From Rheinheimera pleomorphica (GTDB lineage: Bacteria; Pseudomonadota; Gammaproteobacteria; Enterobacterales; Alteromonadaceae): a stretch of DNA of 64,000 bases. The notes under the pieces are model-generated. The model saw only the letters and a program-made list of their open reading frames with translations, did not search any database and had not been told where the DNA came from. This document shows positions 50,340 through 61,261 of this stretch, piece after piece. The stretch lies in the NCBI RefSeq assembly GCF_011634895.1, contig NZ_SIRR01000008.1, forward strand, positions 62,001-126,000, given 5' to 3'. The translations under genes and the position numbers were made by a program. The first letter of the stretch is position 1. Each line of letters begins with the position of its first letter.

Positions 50340-50367
50340 ATCTTACTGATTTACGGCTTTTGTGCAA
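50340..50367 (-). promoter_or_regulatory. Promoter of the tRNA-Lys operon
   Basis: On the - strand TTGCAC (50362-50367), 16 bp, TAAGAT (50340-50345), about 15 bp before the first tRNA. A GC-rich discriminator (GCGTCCGC) follows, as in stringently controlled stable-RNA promoters. Confidence 0.65.
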
Positions 50368-50445
50368 CCAAAAAGTGTTAAAAACGTCTTTGTTAGGGTC
50401 TGATTGCTCAAAATGCCAGCGTTAGTGCTGACAACAACAATAAAA

Positions 50446-50465
50446 AACCCGGCAAAAGCCGGGTT
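50446..50465 (-). terminator. Terminator of the Tol-Pal operon
   Basis: AACCCGGC/GCCGGGTT, 8-bp stem with 4-base loop, starting 3 bp after the cpoB stop and followed on the - strand by TTTTTTATT. Confidence 0.93.
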
Positions 50466-50468
50466 AGA

Positions 50469-51269
50469 TTATTTCAATGCATTGATTCTGTCTTGCGCCA
50501 ATTTGGCAGAAGTGGCGGTACCGTGTTGCTGCACTACCTGACGATAATAACGCAATGCCGAGTCTTTGTTGTTCTCGCGCTCGGCTACCTGGCCTAGTTT
50601 TAGCAAGGCATCGGCAACTTTATTTGATTGAGGAAAGTTATTCACTACCCGCTCAAAATGCGTTTTGGCTTTGGCCAGTTCATTATTATTAAATAATAAC
50701 TGCCCCAACCAATAATGTGCATTGGGTGTATACCCTGAGTTTGGGTAACTGCGAATAAAATTCTCAAACTCGGGAATTGCGGCATCATAACGCCGGTCTT
50801 TCAGCACCATATTGACGGCTTTGTCGTAGGCGTCATTCTCAGACATATCGCTGGAGTATGTCGATGTTGCCGCCACAGTATCAACAGGCTGCACTGCAGC
50901 ACTGCCTGCAGCCGTTGGTGCCTGAATAGCGCTGACCCGCCGGTCAATCTCCTGGTACAAATCACGCTGGCGCTGCAGAATTTCCTCTAACTGGTACGAA
51001 TGAGTTTCTGTTACACCGCGCAACTCGCTAACTTCATCCAGCAATTGCTGCAACTGGGTGGTCATTCTCAGCTGCGCTTCAGAGCGGGCTTCAACTATGC
51101 GTTCCAGTGTCGCAAGACGCTGCTCCAGCGAGCCTGCTGGCTGAACCTGGCCGGTACTGACAGCCCCCCGGTTAAGGGTAATGTCGGTAACAGGTGCAGG
51201 GTTAGCAATAACACTGGTGTGTGCCAGTGCTATTGCGGATAACAAAGTGTATTTAACGTTCATTCGCAT
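50469..51269 (-). CDS. cpoB: Cell division coordinator CpoB (YbgF)
   Basis: Encodes 266 residues from ATG 51269 (ATG 51263 also possible). Periplasmic: signal peptide ending near VIANPAP. N-terminal trimerising coiled coil (about 45-110, LEQRLATLERIVEARSEAQL) and C-terminal TPR domain (DAYDKAVNMVLKDRRYDAAI; GYTPNAHYWLGQLLFNNNEL). CpoB links PBP1B activity with Tol-driven outer-membrane constriction at the septum. Last gene of the operon, 22 bp after pal. Confidence 0.95.
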   Translation of the reverse strand: MRMNVKYTLLSAIALAHTSVIANPAPVTDITLNRGAVSTGQVQPAGSLEQRLATLERIVEARSEAQLRMTTQLQQLLDEVSELRGVTETHSYQLEEILQRQRDLYQEIDRRVSAIQAPTAAGSAAVQPVDTVAATSTYSSDMSENDAYDKAVNMVLKDRRYDAAIPEFENFIRSYPNSGYTPNAHYWLGQLLFNNNELAKAKTHFERVVNNFPQSNKVADALLKLGQVAERENNKDSALRYYRQVVQQHGTATSAKLAQDRINALK

Positions 51270-51291
51270 CAATATAGGTAATTAGTCTGGA

Positions 51292-51825
51292 TTAATAGAC
51301 TAACACTGCACGACGGTTTTTAGCAAAGCCTGCTTCAGTGCGTGACATATCAACCGGCTTCTCTTCACCGTAACTTACGGTAGAGATTTGGCCGGCAGAA
51401 ACGCCCAGGTTTTGTAAATACTGTACCACTGCCATAGCACGACGCTCGCCCAGGGCGATGTTATATTCTGGCGTGCCACGCTCATCTGAATGGCCTTCGA
51501 TAGTCACGCGTACTGAAGGGTTAGCGCTTAAGAAAGCACCGTGGGCCTGCAACGTTTCAACAAATTCCGGGCGTACCGTGGCTTTGTCAAAATCAAAATA
51601 GATGGTGTTTTCCTGACGCAGTGCATCCAGCTTCTGGCGCATTTGTTCAGCCGGGCTTACTACTGGCTCAACCGTTTCTACCTGCACAGTTTCCTGTTGT
51701 TGCTGCTGGCTTACACCAGAGGTGTCAGCATCAGACTGATCAGTAGAAGAAGTAGAGCTACAAGCAGCCAGCGTCAGCACGGGTAAAGCAACCAATAAAC
51801 CTTTTAACACTTTATTTAATTTCAT
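51292..51825 (-). CDS. pal: Peptidoglycan-associated lipoprotein Pal
   Basis: Encodes 177 residues. Lipobox LAAC (Cys22), Ser/Asp/Gln-rich linker, then the OmpA-like domain: IYFDFDKATVRPEFVETLQA, TIEGHSDERGTPEYNIALGE and RRAMAVVQYL, with the conserved Asp and Arg that bind meso-diaminopimelate. Anchors the outer membrane to peptidoglycan and binds TolB. Confidence 0.98.
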   Translation of the reverse strand: MKLNKVLKGLLVALPVLTLAACSSTSSTDQSDADTSGVSQQQQQETVQVETVEPVVSPAEQMRQKLDALRQENTIYFDFDKATVRPEFVETLQAHGAFLSANPSVRVTIEGHSDERGTPEYNIALGERRAMAVVQYLQNLGVSAGQISTVSYGEEKPVDMSRTEAGFAKNRRAVLVY

Positions 51826-51865
51826 GATGTTGTCCTTAGTATTTAAATGTAATAACTAACTTTTT

Positions 51866-53212
51866 TTATAAAAAAGGCGACCAGGCTGGCGATTTTACCT
51901 GTCCTTCTACCGCCGGCAGCCGTGCTTTAAAACGACCATCCATAGAAACCAGTGCTAACACCTGTGCTGAACCATGCAAGGTGCTGTAAATAATCATAGA
52001 CCCGTTCGGTGCCACGCTGGGTGACTCGTCCAGGTTCGTTTTCGTCAGTACCTGCAAAAACCGGGTCTGGCGATCCATTTTTGCAATGTGGTACTGACCC
52101 CGGGTGCGGTTTACCATCACCACCGAGTTACCATCCGGCGTGTAGGAACCGGCCAAATTCATTTCACCTTCAAAGGTTAAACGGCGGGTCTGACCCGTTA
52201 ACAAATTTACGCTATAAAGTTGCGGATTGCCACCGCGTTCAGAGCTAAACAACAGCTCTTTGCCATCCGGCGACCAGGATGGCTCGGTGTCAATCGCGCG
52301 ATGATTAGTGATACGGCTTAACGCCTTAGTGGCCACGTCCATGGTATAAATTTCTGTGTTGCCATCTTTAGACAGCACCATTGCCAGTTTTCTGCCGTCC
52401 GGTGACCAGGCCGGGGCACCGTTAATACCCGGCGTACTGCTAAGCATAGTGCGCCGGCCGGTGTAAATATCCTGCACATAAATTTGTGACTGACGTTTTT
52501 CAAACGTCACATACGCCAGCTTAGTGCCATCGGGTGACCAGCTTGGTGACATCAACGGCTCTTTAGAACGCAGTAAAATCTGTTCGTTGTAACCGTCGTA
52601 ATCCGCTACCACCAGCTGATAAGGAAATTCAGCCTGCCGGTTTACCAGCACGTAGGCAATTTTAGTTAAAAAGGCACCACGCTCACCGGTCAATTTTTCA
52701 TACACGATATCGCTGATACGGTGACCGTACTGGCGAAACTGGCCGCCGTTAATGGTGGTTTCACGGCTATCAAGGATATGCGCCGTGCTGGCCGTTAAGC
52801 GACCGGCATTCAACGACTGCCGATCAGCACTGTTACTGCCTTTTAGCACATCGATCAGCTCAAAACTGACGGTGTAGCGGTCAATGCCCACTTCGGTAAT
52901 TTGGCCTATCACAATGGCCTCGACACCTTCACGGGCCCAGGCTGCATAATCAATTTGTGCAGCCGACTGCGGCCGTTGCGGCATTTTAATACTGGCCAAA
53001 GGGCTGAACTTGCCGCTACGCATCAAATCGGCAGCAATCACTTCATCCAGCCGCTGGCTGGGTAAGGTAGCGCCTTTAAAGGTAAAAGGTAAAATGGCTA
53101 CCGGCCGCGCTGAATCAATACCTTCGGTAATGACGATTTCCAGTGACGCTTTCGCCTGACTACTTAGCGCCAGGGTGATAAACAATACCGTGTTGCGAAT
53201 AAATTTAAGCAT
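51866..53212 (-). CDS. tolB: Tol-Pal system beta-propeller protein TolB
   Basis: Encodes 448 residues with N-terminal signal peptide (cleavage near SQAKA-S). N-terminal domain to ~165, then a six-bladed propeller with repeated [30 protein letters not shown] and [14 protein letters not shown] blades. Binds Pal in the periplasm and TolA. Confidence 0.98.
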   Translation of the reverse strand: MLKFIRNTVLFITLALSSQAKASLEIVITEGIDSARPVAILPFTFKGATLPSQRLDEVIAADLMRSGKFSPLASIKMPQRPQSAAQIDYAAWAREGVEAIVIGQITEVGIDRYTVSFELIDVLKGSNSADRQSLNAGRLTASTAHILDSRETTINGGQFRQYGHRISDIVYEKLTGERGAFLTKIAYVLVNRQAEFPYQLVVADYDGYNEQILLRSKEPLMSPSWSPDGTKLAYVTFEKRQSQIYVQDIYTGRRTMLSSTPGINGAPAWSPDGRKLAMVLSKDGNTEIYTMDVATKALSRITNHRAIDTEPSWSPDGKELLFSSERGGNPQLYSVNLLTGQTRRLTFEGEMNLAGSYTPDGNSVVMVNRTRGQYHIAKMDRQTRFLQVLTKTNLDESPSVAPNGSMIIYSTLHGSAQVLALVSMDGRFKARLPAVEGQVKSPAWSPFL

Positions 53213-53214
53213 AA

Positions 53215-54132
53215 TTAAAGTTCTGGGCTCACCGTTAAGTTAATGTCTTTTAACTGGTTATATACATCCGGATCTGCCGACACCGGCAAGGTTCCGGCCC
53301 GATTCACGGCCCTGACTGTGGCATCACACACCGCTTTATCACCACTTAAAACACCTACTTTGGTGACAAAACCATTGCTGGCCAGGCGTATATTGATCCG
53401 GCACGATTTACCGCGCATACCTTCATCAACCAGCAAGTTACGCTGTATCGCATCGCGGATCAGCGCGGTGTATCGCTGCACTTCAGTCGCCGCTTGTCTG
53501 GCCCGCGCTGCAGCACGGGCCTGCGCTTCTTTTGCCAGCTGCTCCTGCATGGCGCGCTCCTGCTCTGCTTTTTGCCGGGCTTCTTCTGCCTGACGCGCCC
53601 GTTCAGCGGCCGCTTTTTCAGCCGCCTGCTGTTCAGCAATTCGTTTTTGCTCGGCCGCTTTGGCCGCTTCTTCTGCTTTTTGCCGCTCTTGCTCTTTCGC
53701 TATGCGCTGTTGTTCCGCTGCTTTTGCCTTGGCCGCTTCCTGCTGTTGGCGCTTTTTCGCGTCAGCCGCGGCGGCCTTAGCTTTAGCGGCTTCGGCATCG
53801 GCTTTGCGTTTTTCCTCGGCAACCCGTTTTAACCGCGCTTCTTCATTGGCGCGGTTTTTCTCGGCTTGCTGCGCCCGGCGCTCTAACTCACGAATACGTT
53901 TTTCTTCCGCCGCCTTGGCGGCATCACGCTCTTTTTGTATTTGCTCGACCCGGGCATTAAGCTGCTGCTGATCAATCGCCACGGCTTCAACCGGTGCCTG
54001 ACCTTCTGTTTCCAGGCTAACCGACAGCATTTCAGGCTTATGGGAAAAATCTGCACTAAACACCAGCAGCACCACGATAGCCAGATGCAAACCGAGCGAT
54101 TTTGCCAGTGCCGGCTCTATCTGCATCGCCAT
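53215..54132 (-). CDS. tolA: Tol-Pal system protein TolA
   Basis: Encodes 305 residues. One membrane helix ([16 protein letters not shown], 14-29), a long Ala/Lys/Glu-rich helix from ~55 to 215 that crosses the periplasm, and the C-terminal TonB-like domain III ([40 protein letters not shown]). Driven by TolQR. Shorter than E. coli TolA (421) because domain II is shorter. Its repetitive sequence produces long spurious ORFs on the opposite strand. Confidence 0.97.
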   Translation of the reverse strand: MAMQIEPALAKSLGLHLAIVVLLVFSADFSHKPEMLSVSLETEGQAPVEAVAIDQQQLNARVEQIQKERDAAKAAEEKRIRELERRAQQAEKNRANEEARLKRVAEEKRKADAEAAKAKAAAADAKKRQQQEAAKAKAAEQQRIAKEQERQKAEEAAKAAEQKRIAEQQAAEKAAAERARQAEEARQKAEQERAMQEQLAKEAQARAAARARQAATEVQRYTALIRDAIQRNLLVDEGMRGKSCRINIRLASNGFVTKVGVLSGDKAVCDATVRAVNRAGTLPVSADPDVYNQLKDINLTVSPEL

Positions 54133-54133
54133 C

Positions 54134-54565
54134 TCAGTTCGCGTCCACGTTATCGGTCATTAACCCCACAGCAGGTGCACCGGCAGCTTTTAATACATTT
54201 ATTAACCGGATCACCGCATCGTAGCTTACTTTACGATCGCCTTTGACAATCACCTGAGTACCCGGCTCTATTGTCAGCCAGCTGGCCACTTCTACCGTCA
54301 GTTCTGCGGCCGTAAAGGGGCCCTGCTGCTTGCCATCTTTTTCAAAGTAGTACAAGCCGTCCTGATCGACCGTCGCCACTAAAGGTGTTTTACCGTCCTG
54401 CATCTGCTTAATCGGCTCTGCCGCCGATTTAGGCAGCTCCACTTTTACGCCTTGCGTAATCAGGGGCGTGGTGACCATAAAAATCACCAGCAGTACCAGC
54501 ATAACATCGATGTAGGGCACCACATTAATTTCAGCCTTTAACCGACGTTTTTTTCTTACATACAT
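54134..54565 (-). CDS. tolR: Tol-Pal system protein TolR
   Basis: Encodes 143 residues, ExbD/TolR family. Membrane helix with the proton-relay Asp: INVVPYIDVMLVLLVIFMVT (about 13-32). Periplasmic domain follows. Overlaps tolQ by one base. Confidence 0.98.
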   Translation of the reverse strand: MYVRKKRRLKAEINVVPYIDVMLVLLVIFMVTTPLITQGVKVELPKSAAEPIKQMQDGKTPLVATVDQDGLYYFEKDGKQQGPFTAAELTVEVASWLTIEPGTQVIVKGDRKVSYDAVIRLINVLKAAGAPAVGLMTDNVDAN

Positions 54566-55254
54566 CAGCCAGCTTCTCCGGTGTTTGATACCGCCTGACG
54601 GTGCAGGATGTTGGCAAACTCTTCGACAAAGTTCGCGTAGCTACTTTCCAGCATTTCTACCTGATGCGAAAATTTGTTGTAGGCAATTACCGCCGGGATA
54701 GCGGCAAATAAGCCGATGGCGGTAGCAATAAGCGCTTCTGCAATACCCGGCGCCACCATAGCCAGCGTGGCCTGCTCTACCGCACCCAGCGCGATAAACG
54801 AGTTCATAATGCCCCAAACGGTGCCAAATAAGCCGATGTAAGGGCTGATCGAGCCCACAGTTGCCAGAAAGGGCAGGTGCATCTCTAACCGTTCTACCTC
54901 GCGTGACAACCCTACCCGCATGGCACGCTGTGTGCCTTCCATCACCGCGGCCGGTTGGCGGCTATTGGTTTTATGTAAACGGGCAAACTCTTTAAAACCG
55001 GCTTTAAACAACGCCTCTAACCCACTGTTAGCGGCGCGGGCACTGACTTCATTGTACAGTTTGGCTAAATCCACACCGGACCAGAATTTATCTTCAAACT
55101 TCTTTGCATCAACCACAGCGGCACTCAGTGCTTTGCGCCGGCGGAAGATCATGGTCCAGGACATGACCGACATCGCCAGTAAAATCAGCATCACCAGCTG
55201 CACAACAAAACTGGCTTCAATTAACAACCCTAAAATAGAAATCTCACCTGCCAC
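54565..55254 (-). CDS. tolQ: Tol-Pal system proton channel TolQ
   Basis: Encodes 229 residues, ExbB/TolQ family with three membrane helices ([59 protein letters not shown]). I take the GTG at 55254 as start: AGAGG lies eight bases upstream, whereas the TTG at 55272 that would lengthen the protein has none. With this start the overlap with ybgC is 11 bp. Confidence 0.97.
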   Translation of the reverse strand: MAGEISILGLLIEASFVVQLVMLILLAMSVMSWTMIFRRRKALSAAVVDAKKFEDKFWSGVDLAKLYNEVSARAANSGLEALFKAGFKEFARLHKTNSRQPAAVMEGTQRAMRVGLSREVERLEMHLPFLATVGSISPYIGLFGTVWGIMNSFIALGAVEQATLAMVAPGIAEALIATAIGLFAAIPAVIAYNKFSHQVEMLESSYANFVEEFANILHRQAVSNTGEAG

Positions 55255-55654
55255 CTGATAATACCTCTGCAACTTCGGCCGGAATGGCCCTGGCCTTCAT
55301 TTCCTGTAATGCAATACAGGCTACTTTAATTTGTGCCGAACATAGCAGCTCGCCGGCAACATTATGAATTTTTTGTATAAAAACTATGCTAGCTTGTTTT
55401 AAGGTACTGATTTGACTGGAAACCGTCAATAATTCATTAAATTTAGCCGGTTTTTTGTTATCCATTAAAACCTGAGTAACAACAAAGGCGACATTTTTTG
55501 ACAATAATAAATCCTGCTCAATACCCAGGGCGCGCAACCACTCGGTGCGCGCTCGCTCAAAAAATTTCAAATAATTGGCATAATAAACTATTCCTCCGGC
55601 GTCGGTATCTTCGTAGTACACACGCACAGGGAATGTAAAGACAGTGTCTGACAT
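55244..55654 (-). CDS. ybgC: Acyl-CoA thioesterase YbgC
   Basis: Encodes 136 residues from ATG 55654, giving the family-typical start [20 protein letters not shown]. Hot-dog fold with the catalytic Asp in YYEDTDAGG and [18 protein letters not shown]. First gene of the Tol-Pal operon, probably acting in phospholipid metabolism. Confidence 0.96.
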   Translation of the reverse strand: MSDTVFTFPVRVYYEDTDAGGIVYYANYLKFFERARTEWLRALGIEQDLLLSKNVAFVVTQVLMDNKKPAKFNELLTVSSQISTLKQASIVFIQKIHNVAGELLCSAQIKVACIALQEMKARAIPAEVAEVLSGGR

Positions 55655-56023
55655 GGCTGATCGCTTTAATTGCTGCATATGATATGTAAGGCTGAGTAGT
55701 AACTCAATCGTCGTTGCAAGCTAAACACAACTATATTTTTCTTCATTTGCTACTTGCATTTTTTATTTGCTTTGGTTGAACATTATTTCCGCAATTAGTT
55801 CAAGCATTTCGCCACTTCCTGCGATAAGTTACCACTTTTCAGCGACCGCTCAACAGCCGGGGTTTGTGACAAAAAGTAATGCGGCTATCATGCGGATTTT
55901 ATATTAACCTTAGATGAACAAGTGTCTGTAGCAGCAAGCTGCAGAAAAACTGCTTATCGTTTAACCGATCTCGCCACAACCTAACATTAGTTTTTTTAAT
56001 GCTTGCGCTGCAGTTTTTCTCGT

Positions 56024-56052
56024 TTGAAGTAATTGCTCCAAATATCTATCAT
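56024..56052 (+). promoter_or_regulatory. Candidate promoter of an intergenic RNA
   Basis: TTGAAG (56024-56029), 17 bp, TATCAT (56047-56052) on the + strand; start would be near 56059. Confidence 0.45.
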
Positions 56053-56058
56053 ACGCAG

Positions 56059-56238
56059 GTGTTCTGAGCTAGCGCAAAGATACCGCAGTTTTCTGCCTTA
56101 TCTTAGTAAGGATCACTTGGTAACGAGATTTGTGTTTTGACCAAGTTTTGTTGCTGTTTCAACATGTTCCCTGGATTTTTTTGAAGCACTCCTTCAACTT
56201 GTTGCATTGCCCGCTCTCTTGAGCGGGCTTTTTTTTTT
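56059..56238 (+). ncRNA. Candidate ~180-nt structured small RNA
   Basis: The gap between ybgC and ruvB (55655-56393) has no convincing ORF. It ends on the + strand in a strong terminator although no + strand gene precedes it. Between the promoter-like boxes and the terminator lie the inverted repeats ACTTGGT/ACCAAGT (56115-56121, 56140-56146) and TTGAAG/CTTCAA (56181-56197). I cannot match it to 6S, tmRNA, RNase P or Csr RNAs. Confidence 0.42.
56209..56238 (+). terminator. Strong intrinsic terminator, + strand
   Basis: GCCCGCTC/GAGCGGGC with 4-base loop, then ten T. On the - strand no T-run follows, so it serves a rightward transcript. Confidence 0.9.
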
Positions 56239-56269
56239 CATACCCGTTCCATTTTAACCTGCTGCGTTG

Positions 56270-56355
56270 TTACCTGCATTCGCGCCTCCGAATCACATAG
56301 GAAACTATGCTGATGGGGCCGGGCTGGCGTACCAGGTCGCTCATTTGTCGCCTGG
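56270..56355. repeat. Imperfect hairpin element before ruvB, possibly a dispersed repeat
   Basis: The centre CATAG-GAAA-CTATG (around 56296-56309) is extended by partly complementary flanks, CCTCCGAATCA and TGATGGGG, and a second hairpin CCAGGTCG/CGCCTGG follows. Layout resembles the small hairpin repeats scattered between genes in this group of bacteria. Not confirmed within this window, as no second copy is seen. Confidence 0.35.
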
Positions 56356-56393
56356 CTGCAGCACCGTCCAGTTAGTGGATACTTTTATTTAGC

Positions 56394-57404
56394 TTAGTCT
56401 GAGTTGGGTATGTCAAAGCCAAAGTGCGTGTAAGCGCGTGGCGAGGCGATACGGCCACGTGGCGTGCGCTGGATAAAACCCTGTTGTATTAAAAACGGCT
56501 CTATCACATCTTCTATAGTGTCTTTTTCTTCGCCAATAGCGGCGGCAAGATTATCCAGCCCGACCGGCCCACCGCTAAACTTTTCAATAATGGCCAAAAT
56601 TAGCTTTCTGTCCATATAATCAAAGCCTTCTGCGTCGACATCCACCATTTGCAGCGCCGCAGCCGCGACCTGAGGCGTAACCTCGCCATTATGTTTAACC
56701 TGCGCATAATCGCGCACCCGGCGCAGCAGCCGGTTGGCTATACGCGGCGTACCACGCGAGCGCCGGGCAATTTCGGCGGCACCGGCTTCATCGAGCACTA
56801 AGTTCAGAAAGTGCGCCGAGCGCAGAATAATTTGGGTCAGCTCTGTCACTTTATAAAATTCCAGCCGCTGCACTATGCCAAAGCGATCACGCAGTGGCGA
56901 GGTTAAGGCACCAGCACGCGTGGTGGCGCCCACCAGGGTAAACGGTGGTAAATCCAGCTTAATAGAGCGCGCCGCCGGGCCCTCGCCTATCATAATGTCC
57001 AGCTGATAATCTTCCATCGCCGGATACAAAATCTCTTCAACTACCGGGCTTAGCCGATGAATTTCATCAATAAACAGCACATCATTGGGTTCAAGGTTGG
57101 TTAGCAGCGCCGCTAAGTCGCCGGCTTTTTCCAGCACCGGCCCCGAGGTGGTTTTAATATTGACGCCCATCTCATTAGCCACAATCATCGCCAGCGTGGT
57201 TTTACCCAACCCCGGCGGGCCGAAGATCAGCAGATGGTCCAGCGGATCGCCCCGGCCACGGGCCGCTTCGATAAAAATGGCCATTTGCTGGCAAACGTGC
57301 TGTTGTCCGGTGTAATCGGCCAGGCTTTTTGGCCGGATAGCACGGTCGATCACTTCATCTTCGCGTGTGGCAGTGGTTTGAATTAAACGGTCCGCTTCTA
57401 TCAT
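56394..57404 (-). CDS. ruvB: Holliday junction branch-migration motor RuvB
   Basis: Encodes 336 residues. AAA+ motor: [20 protein letters not shown] (Walker A), [10 protein letters not shown] (Walker B), [20 protein letters not shown] (sensor 1/Arg finger) and the C-terminal winged helix ending [12 protein letters not shown]. Three bases behind ruvA. Confidence 0.98.
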   Translation of the reverse strand: MIEADRLIQTTATREDEVIDRAIRPKSLADYTGQQHVCQQMAIFIEAARGRGDPLDHLLIFGPPGLGKTTLAMIVANEMGVNIKTTSGPVLEKAGDLAALLTNLEPNDVLFIDEIHRLSPVVEEILYPAMEDYQLDIMIGEGPAARSIKLDLPPFTLVGATTRAGALTSPLRDRFGIVQRLEFYKVTELTQIILRSAHFLNLVLDEAGAAEIARRSRGTPRIANRLLRRVRDYAQVKHNGEVTPQVAAAALQMVDVDAEGFDYMDRKLILAIIEKFSGGPVGLDNLAAAIGEEKDTIEDVIEPFLIQQGFIQRTPRGRIASPRAYTHFGFDIPNSD

Positions 57405-57407
57405 GGT

Positions 57408-58028
57408 TTACATCATGCTCCTGAGCGCGGCTTTAATCAGCTGTTCGCTACTCATATCGGGTTGCTTTACTGCCCTGACGGCTTTATCGGCTTGCAGCTG
57501 GCTGTAGCCGAGTGATAGCAGCGCGCTGACAGCATCCTGTTCGGCACTTTGTGGCAAGCTAAACACGGCCTCGTCATCCTGTAACTGCAGGGCATCGCTT
57601 AGGGGCGTATTGGGTGCTATGCCCCAGTCTTTTAACCGATCACGCATTTCTACCACTAAGCGTTCAGCCGTTTTTTTACCCACCCCCGGCAGTTTGATCA
57701 GGCTGCTGACATCGTCCAGCTGTACACAACGGACAAACTGCTGCGCTGTCATGCCTGACAAAATGGTGAGCGCCAGCTTAGGGCCAACGCCGTTTGCTTT
57801 AATTAACTGGCGAAACAGCGCACGCTCGGTTTGGTTGACAAAACCGTACAGCAACTGGGCATCTTCACGCACAACAAAATGCGTATAAATAACCGCTTCA
57901 GCGCCCGGCGCCGGCAGCTGATAAAAGCTGGTCAGTGGCAGTTGTACTTCATAGCCAACGCCGGCAACTTCAATTAATAAATCCGGAGCCTGCTTTTCCA
58001 GCAAGATACCGCGTAAACGTCCGATCAT
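57408..58028 (-). CDS. ruvA: Holliday junction-binding protein RuvA
   Basis: Encodes 206 residues. Begins [20 protein letters not shown]; helix-hairpin-helix motifs in [19 protein letters not shown] and [21 protein letters not shown]-terminal RuvB-contact domain ([20 protein letters not shown]). Confidence 0.98.
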   Translation of the reverse strand: MIGRLRGILLEKQAPDLLIEVAGVGYEVQLPLTSFYQLPAPGAEAVIYTHFVVREDAQLLYGFVNQTERALFRQLIKANGVGPKLALTILSGMTAQQFVRCVQLDDVSSLIKLPGVGKKTAERLVVEMRDRLKDWGIAPNTPLSDALQLQDDEAVFSLPQSAEQDAVSALLSLGYSQLQADKAVRAVKQPDMSSEQLIKAALRSMM

Positions 58029-58061
58029 AATGTCTGCTTATTAGTAGGCGAAAAATCAGGC

Positions 58062-58586
58062 TTAGCGTAAGCGGCCGCGCACCGTTTTGTGGGCTTGCCC
58101 GGCCAGGCTGACTAAACTTTGCTGAGTATGCCCATGACACAAGGCGACTGCAAGCGCGTCGGCGGCATCGGCTTGTGGGTTAGCCGGCAGCTTTAATAAG
58201 CTACGCACCATATGCTGCACCTGCGCTTTGTCGGCCGCACCGGTACCGACCACCGCCTGCTTTACCTGACGGGCGGAATATTCAAATACCTCCAGCCCGG
58301 CATGTTTGGCGGCGACAATAGCTGCGCCACGCGCCTGGCCCAGCTTTAAGGCGGAATCGGCATTGCGCGCCATAAACACCTGCTCAATGGCAAAGATCGT
58401 TGGCCGGGTCTGGCGGATAATTTCACTGACACCGTTAAAGATGTCCAGCAAGCGCTCAGCCAGCAAATCACTGGTGTTTAACCGGATACAGCCGCTGGCG
58501 ACATAGTCGAACTTCATGCCGCTTTGGCGCACGACACCGTAGCCGGTTAACCGGCTGCCCGGATCGATACCCAGAATAATATTCAC
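58062..58586 (-). CDS. ruvC: Holliday junction resolvase RuvC
   Basis: Encodes 174 residues. [16 protein letters not shown] (catalytic Asp8), [11 protein letters not shown] (Glu68), and the C-terminal [15 protein letters not shown] with the two remaining acidic residues. Cuts junctions moved by RuvAB. Lies 2 bp behind yebC. Confidence 0.98.
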   Translation of the reverse strand: MNIILGIDPGSRLTGYGVVRQSGMKFDYVASGCIRLNTSDLLAERLLDIFNGVSEIIRQTRPTIFAIEQVFMARNADSALKLGQARGAAIVAAKHAGLEVFEYSARQVKQAVVGTGAADKAQVQHMVRSLLKLPANPQADAADALAVALCHGHTQQSLVSLAGQAHKTVRGRLR

Positions 58587-58588
58587 GC

Positions 58589-59332
58589 TTAGGCGTACTC
58601 GGCCATCAGTTCATCACTGATGTCGGCATTGTGGTAGACGTTTTGTACATCGTCTGAGTCTTCCAGTTGGTCGAGCATTTTAAAAAAGGCGGCAACGTGC
58701 TCAGCATCTACCTCTGCCCGGGTGGACGGGATCAGCGTGACTTCGCTGTTATCCGGGGTAAAACCTGCAGCGAGCAGTGCATCTTTTACATCATTAAATG
58801 CCTCAGCTGATGTCAGCACTTCAAAGCTGCCATCATCATGGCTGACAATGTCTTCGGCACCGGCGTCCAGCGCCGCTTCCATCAGCGCATCTTCATCCTG
58901 GCCCGGAGCAAAAATCAGCACGCCACGGCGCTGAAATAAATAAGCAACCGAGCCACTGGTGCCCAGGCTGCCACCGGCTTTGCTAAACGCATGTCGCACA
59001 TCCGCCACCGTGCGTTTATGGTTGTCGGTCATGGTTTCCACGATGACAGCAACGCCATTAGGGCCATAACCTTCATACACCAGCTCTTCGTAGTTTTCAC
59101 CTTCACTGGCGCCGGCACCACGCTTAATGGCTCTGTCTATGGTATCGCGGGTCATGTTTTCCGACAGGGCTTTGTCTACCGCCAGCCGTAAGCGTGGGTT
59201 GGCAGTGATGTCTGGGTTTAAGCGGGCAGCGACGGTGAGCTCGCGAATGATTTTGGTAAAGATTTTATTTTTTTTCGCATCCTGGCGGGCTTTGCGATGC
59301 TTCATGTTCGCCCATTTACTATGGCCGGCCAT
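58589..59332 (-). CDS. yebC: YebC/TACO1 family protein
   Basis: Encodes 247 residues. [20 protein letters not shown] is the family start; [20 protein letters not shown] follows. YebC proteins bind DNA as regulators or aid ribosomes on proline-rich stretches. Upstream of ruvC as in E. coli. Confidence 0.97.
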   Translation of the reverse strand: MAGHSKWANMKHRKARQDAKKNKIFTKIIRELTVAARLNPDITANPRLRLAVDKALSENMTRDTIDRAIKRGAGASEGENYEELVYEGYGPNGVAVIVETMTDNHKRTVADVRHAFSKAGGSLGTSGSVAYLFQRRGVLIFAPGQDEDALMEAALDAGAEDIVSHDDGSFEVLTSAEAFNDVKDALLAAGFTPDNSEVTLIPSTRAEVDAEHVAAFFKMLDQLEDSDDVQNVYHNADISDELMAEYA

Positions 59333-59399
59333 CAGTTACTCCTTAGTTGTGGCAGCCAACGGGCTGCCACGGTATTGCAGGTAAAACAGTTAACGGGCG

Positions 59400-61178
59400 T
59401 TATTGTGCTTTAGTTACCACACTAATCCCCAGCTCGGTCAATTGTGCCGGGTTCGCCGCACCTGGCGCGTCCGTTAACGGGCAAGCCGCGGTGGCGGTTT
59501 TTGGAAACGCCATCACATCACGGATAGAGGTCGCGCCTGTCATCAGCATCACTAAACGATCCAAACCAAAGGCTAAACCGGCGTGTGGCGGTGCGCCATA
59601 CTTTAATGCTTCTAATAAGAAACCAAATTTCTCCGCGGCTTCTTCATCGCTAATGCCCAGTAAGGTAAACACCTTTGCCTGCACATCGGCAGTGTGAATA
59701 CGTACCGAGCCACCCCCTAATTCAGTGCCATTTAACACCATATCGTAAGCATTAGACAGTAAATTACCCAGCTGTAACTGCTCATTTGGTGTATTTAAGA
59801 ATGCCGCCGTATCTAAAGGTGAGGTAAACGGATGATGCACGGCAGAGAAGCTGCCATCGTCGTTTTCTTCAAACATCGGGAAGTCCACTACCCACAGCGG
59901 TTTCCAGCCTGGCTGGGTAATGGCTAAGTCTTCACCCAGCTTTAAGCGCAGCGCGCCCATCGCCTCGCACACCACTTTGTAACTGTCGGCACCAAAGAAA
60001 ATCAGGTCGCCGTTTTGCGCGTCAGTACGGCTGATAATAGCAGCGATAATCTCTGGCGTTAAAAACTTCGCTACCGGCGATTGTACGCCCTCAGCGCCTG
60101 CTGCCACCTCGTTAACTTTCATCCAGGCCAGGCCTTTGGCGCCATAGATGCCAACAAAGCTGGTGTAATTGTCGATATCTTTACGCGAGACTTTCTCGGC
60201 GGCGCCCGGCACTTTCAGCGCGACGACGCGGCCTTTGGCATCATTGGCCGGGCCGGAGAACACTTTAAATTCGACGTCTTTTAATAAGTCAGCCACATCG
60301 ACAAACTGCATCGGGTTACGTAAGTCAGGTTTGTCAGAGCCATACAACCGCATTGCTTCACTGTATGGCATACGCGGGAACTGGCCTAAGTCGACGCCCA
60401 GCAGCTGGTTAAACATCTGCTGCACCATGGTTTCGGTCACCTCTATCACCTGCTCAGCAGTCATAAAGGAGGTTTCGATATCAATTTGGGTAAATTCCGG
60501 CTGGCGGTCGGCGCGTAAATCTTCATCGCGGAAGCATTTAACAATTTGGTAGTAGCGGTCTAAACCCGACATCATCAGCAGCTGTTTAAACAGCTGCGGT
60601 GATTGCGGCAGTGCAAAGAACTGGCCTTTGTGTGTACGGCTGGGCACTAAGTAGTCGCGCGCGCCTTCCGGTGTGGCTTTGGTCAGGATCGGTGTTTCCA
60701 CGTCCATAAAGCCGTGGCTGTCCATAAAGTTACGCACAAAACTGGTGACTTTAGCGCGAAACTTCAGCCGTTCGGTCATCATTGGCCGGCGCAGGTCCAG
60801 ATAGCGGTATTTCAGGCGCTGCTCTTCACTGTTGTTCTGGTTTGAATCCAGCGGCAGGGGGGCAGCTTTATTTAAAATAACCAGTTCAGCGGCATATACC
60901 TCGACTTCGCCGGTGGCCATATCTTTATTAACTTGCGAGTCTGGCCGCGCTCTTACCTGGCCTTTTATTTGAATGCAGAATTCATTGCGCAGCGTGTAGG
61001 CAATATCAAACAGGTCTTTTAAATCCGGGTCGCATACCACCTGCACCAACCCTTCACGGTCGCGCAGGTCTAAAAATATTAATCCACCCAGATCGCGGCG
61101 ACGGTTAACCCAGCCGCATAAAGATACCTGTTGCCCAACATGTTGTGCGGTTAATAAACCACAATAATGGCTACGCAT
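59400..61178 (-). CDS. aspS: Aspartyl-tRNA synthetase
   Basis: Encodes 592 residues, bacterial type. OB anticodon-binding domain ([20 protein letters not shown]), class II motif 2 ([20 protein letters not shown]), GAD insertion domain around 285-420, motif 3 [13 protein letters not shown]. Length as E. coli AspS (590). 67 bp before yebC. Confidence 0.98.
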   Translation of the reverse strand: MRSHYCGLLTAQHVGQQVSLCGWVNRRRDLGGLIFLDLRDREGLVQVVCDPDLKDLFDIAYTLRNEFCIQIKGQVRARPDSQVNKDMATGEVEVYAAELVILNKAAPLPLDSNQNNSEEQRLKYRYLDLRRPMMTERLKFRAKVTSFVRNFMDSHGFMDVETPILTKATPEGARDYLVPSRTHKGQFFALPQSPQLFKQLLMMSGLDRYYQIVKCFRDEDLRADRQPEFTQIDIETSFMTAEQVIEVTETMVQQMFNQLLGVDLGQFPRMPYSEAMRLYGSDKPDLRNPMQFVDVADLLKDVEFKVFSGPANDAKGRVVALKVPGAAEKVSRKDIDNYTSFVGIYGAKGLAWMKVNEVAAGAEGVQSPVAKFLTPEIIAAIISRTDAQNGDLIFFGADSYKVVCEAMGALRLKLGEDLAITQPGWKPLWVVDFPMFEENDDGSFSAVHHPFTSPLDTAAFLNTPNEQLQLGNLLSNAYDMVLNGTELGGGSVRIHTADVQAKVFTLLGISDEEAAEKFGFLLEALKYGAPPHAGLAFGLDRLVMLMTGATSIRDVMAFPKTATAACPLTDAPGAANPAQLTELGISVVTKAQ

Positions 61179-61261
61179 TAAACCTTCCTTCTACCTTGCT
61201 AATCAGCGGTACTAAAATGACGGCTAATTATATAGAATTGACGCTTAATGTCACTGCCCGC

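Noticed and set aside
53494-53971. Long + strand ORFs rich in Cys, Arg and Phe opposite tolA
   Set aside because: They are reverse readings of the Ala/Lys/Glu-rich TolA helix; no ribosome sites and no sensible protein composition.
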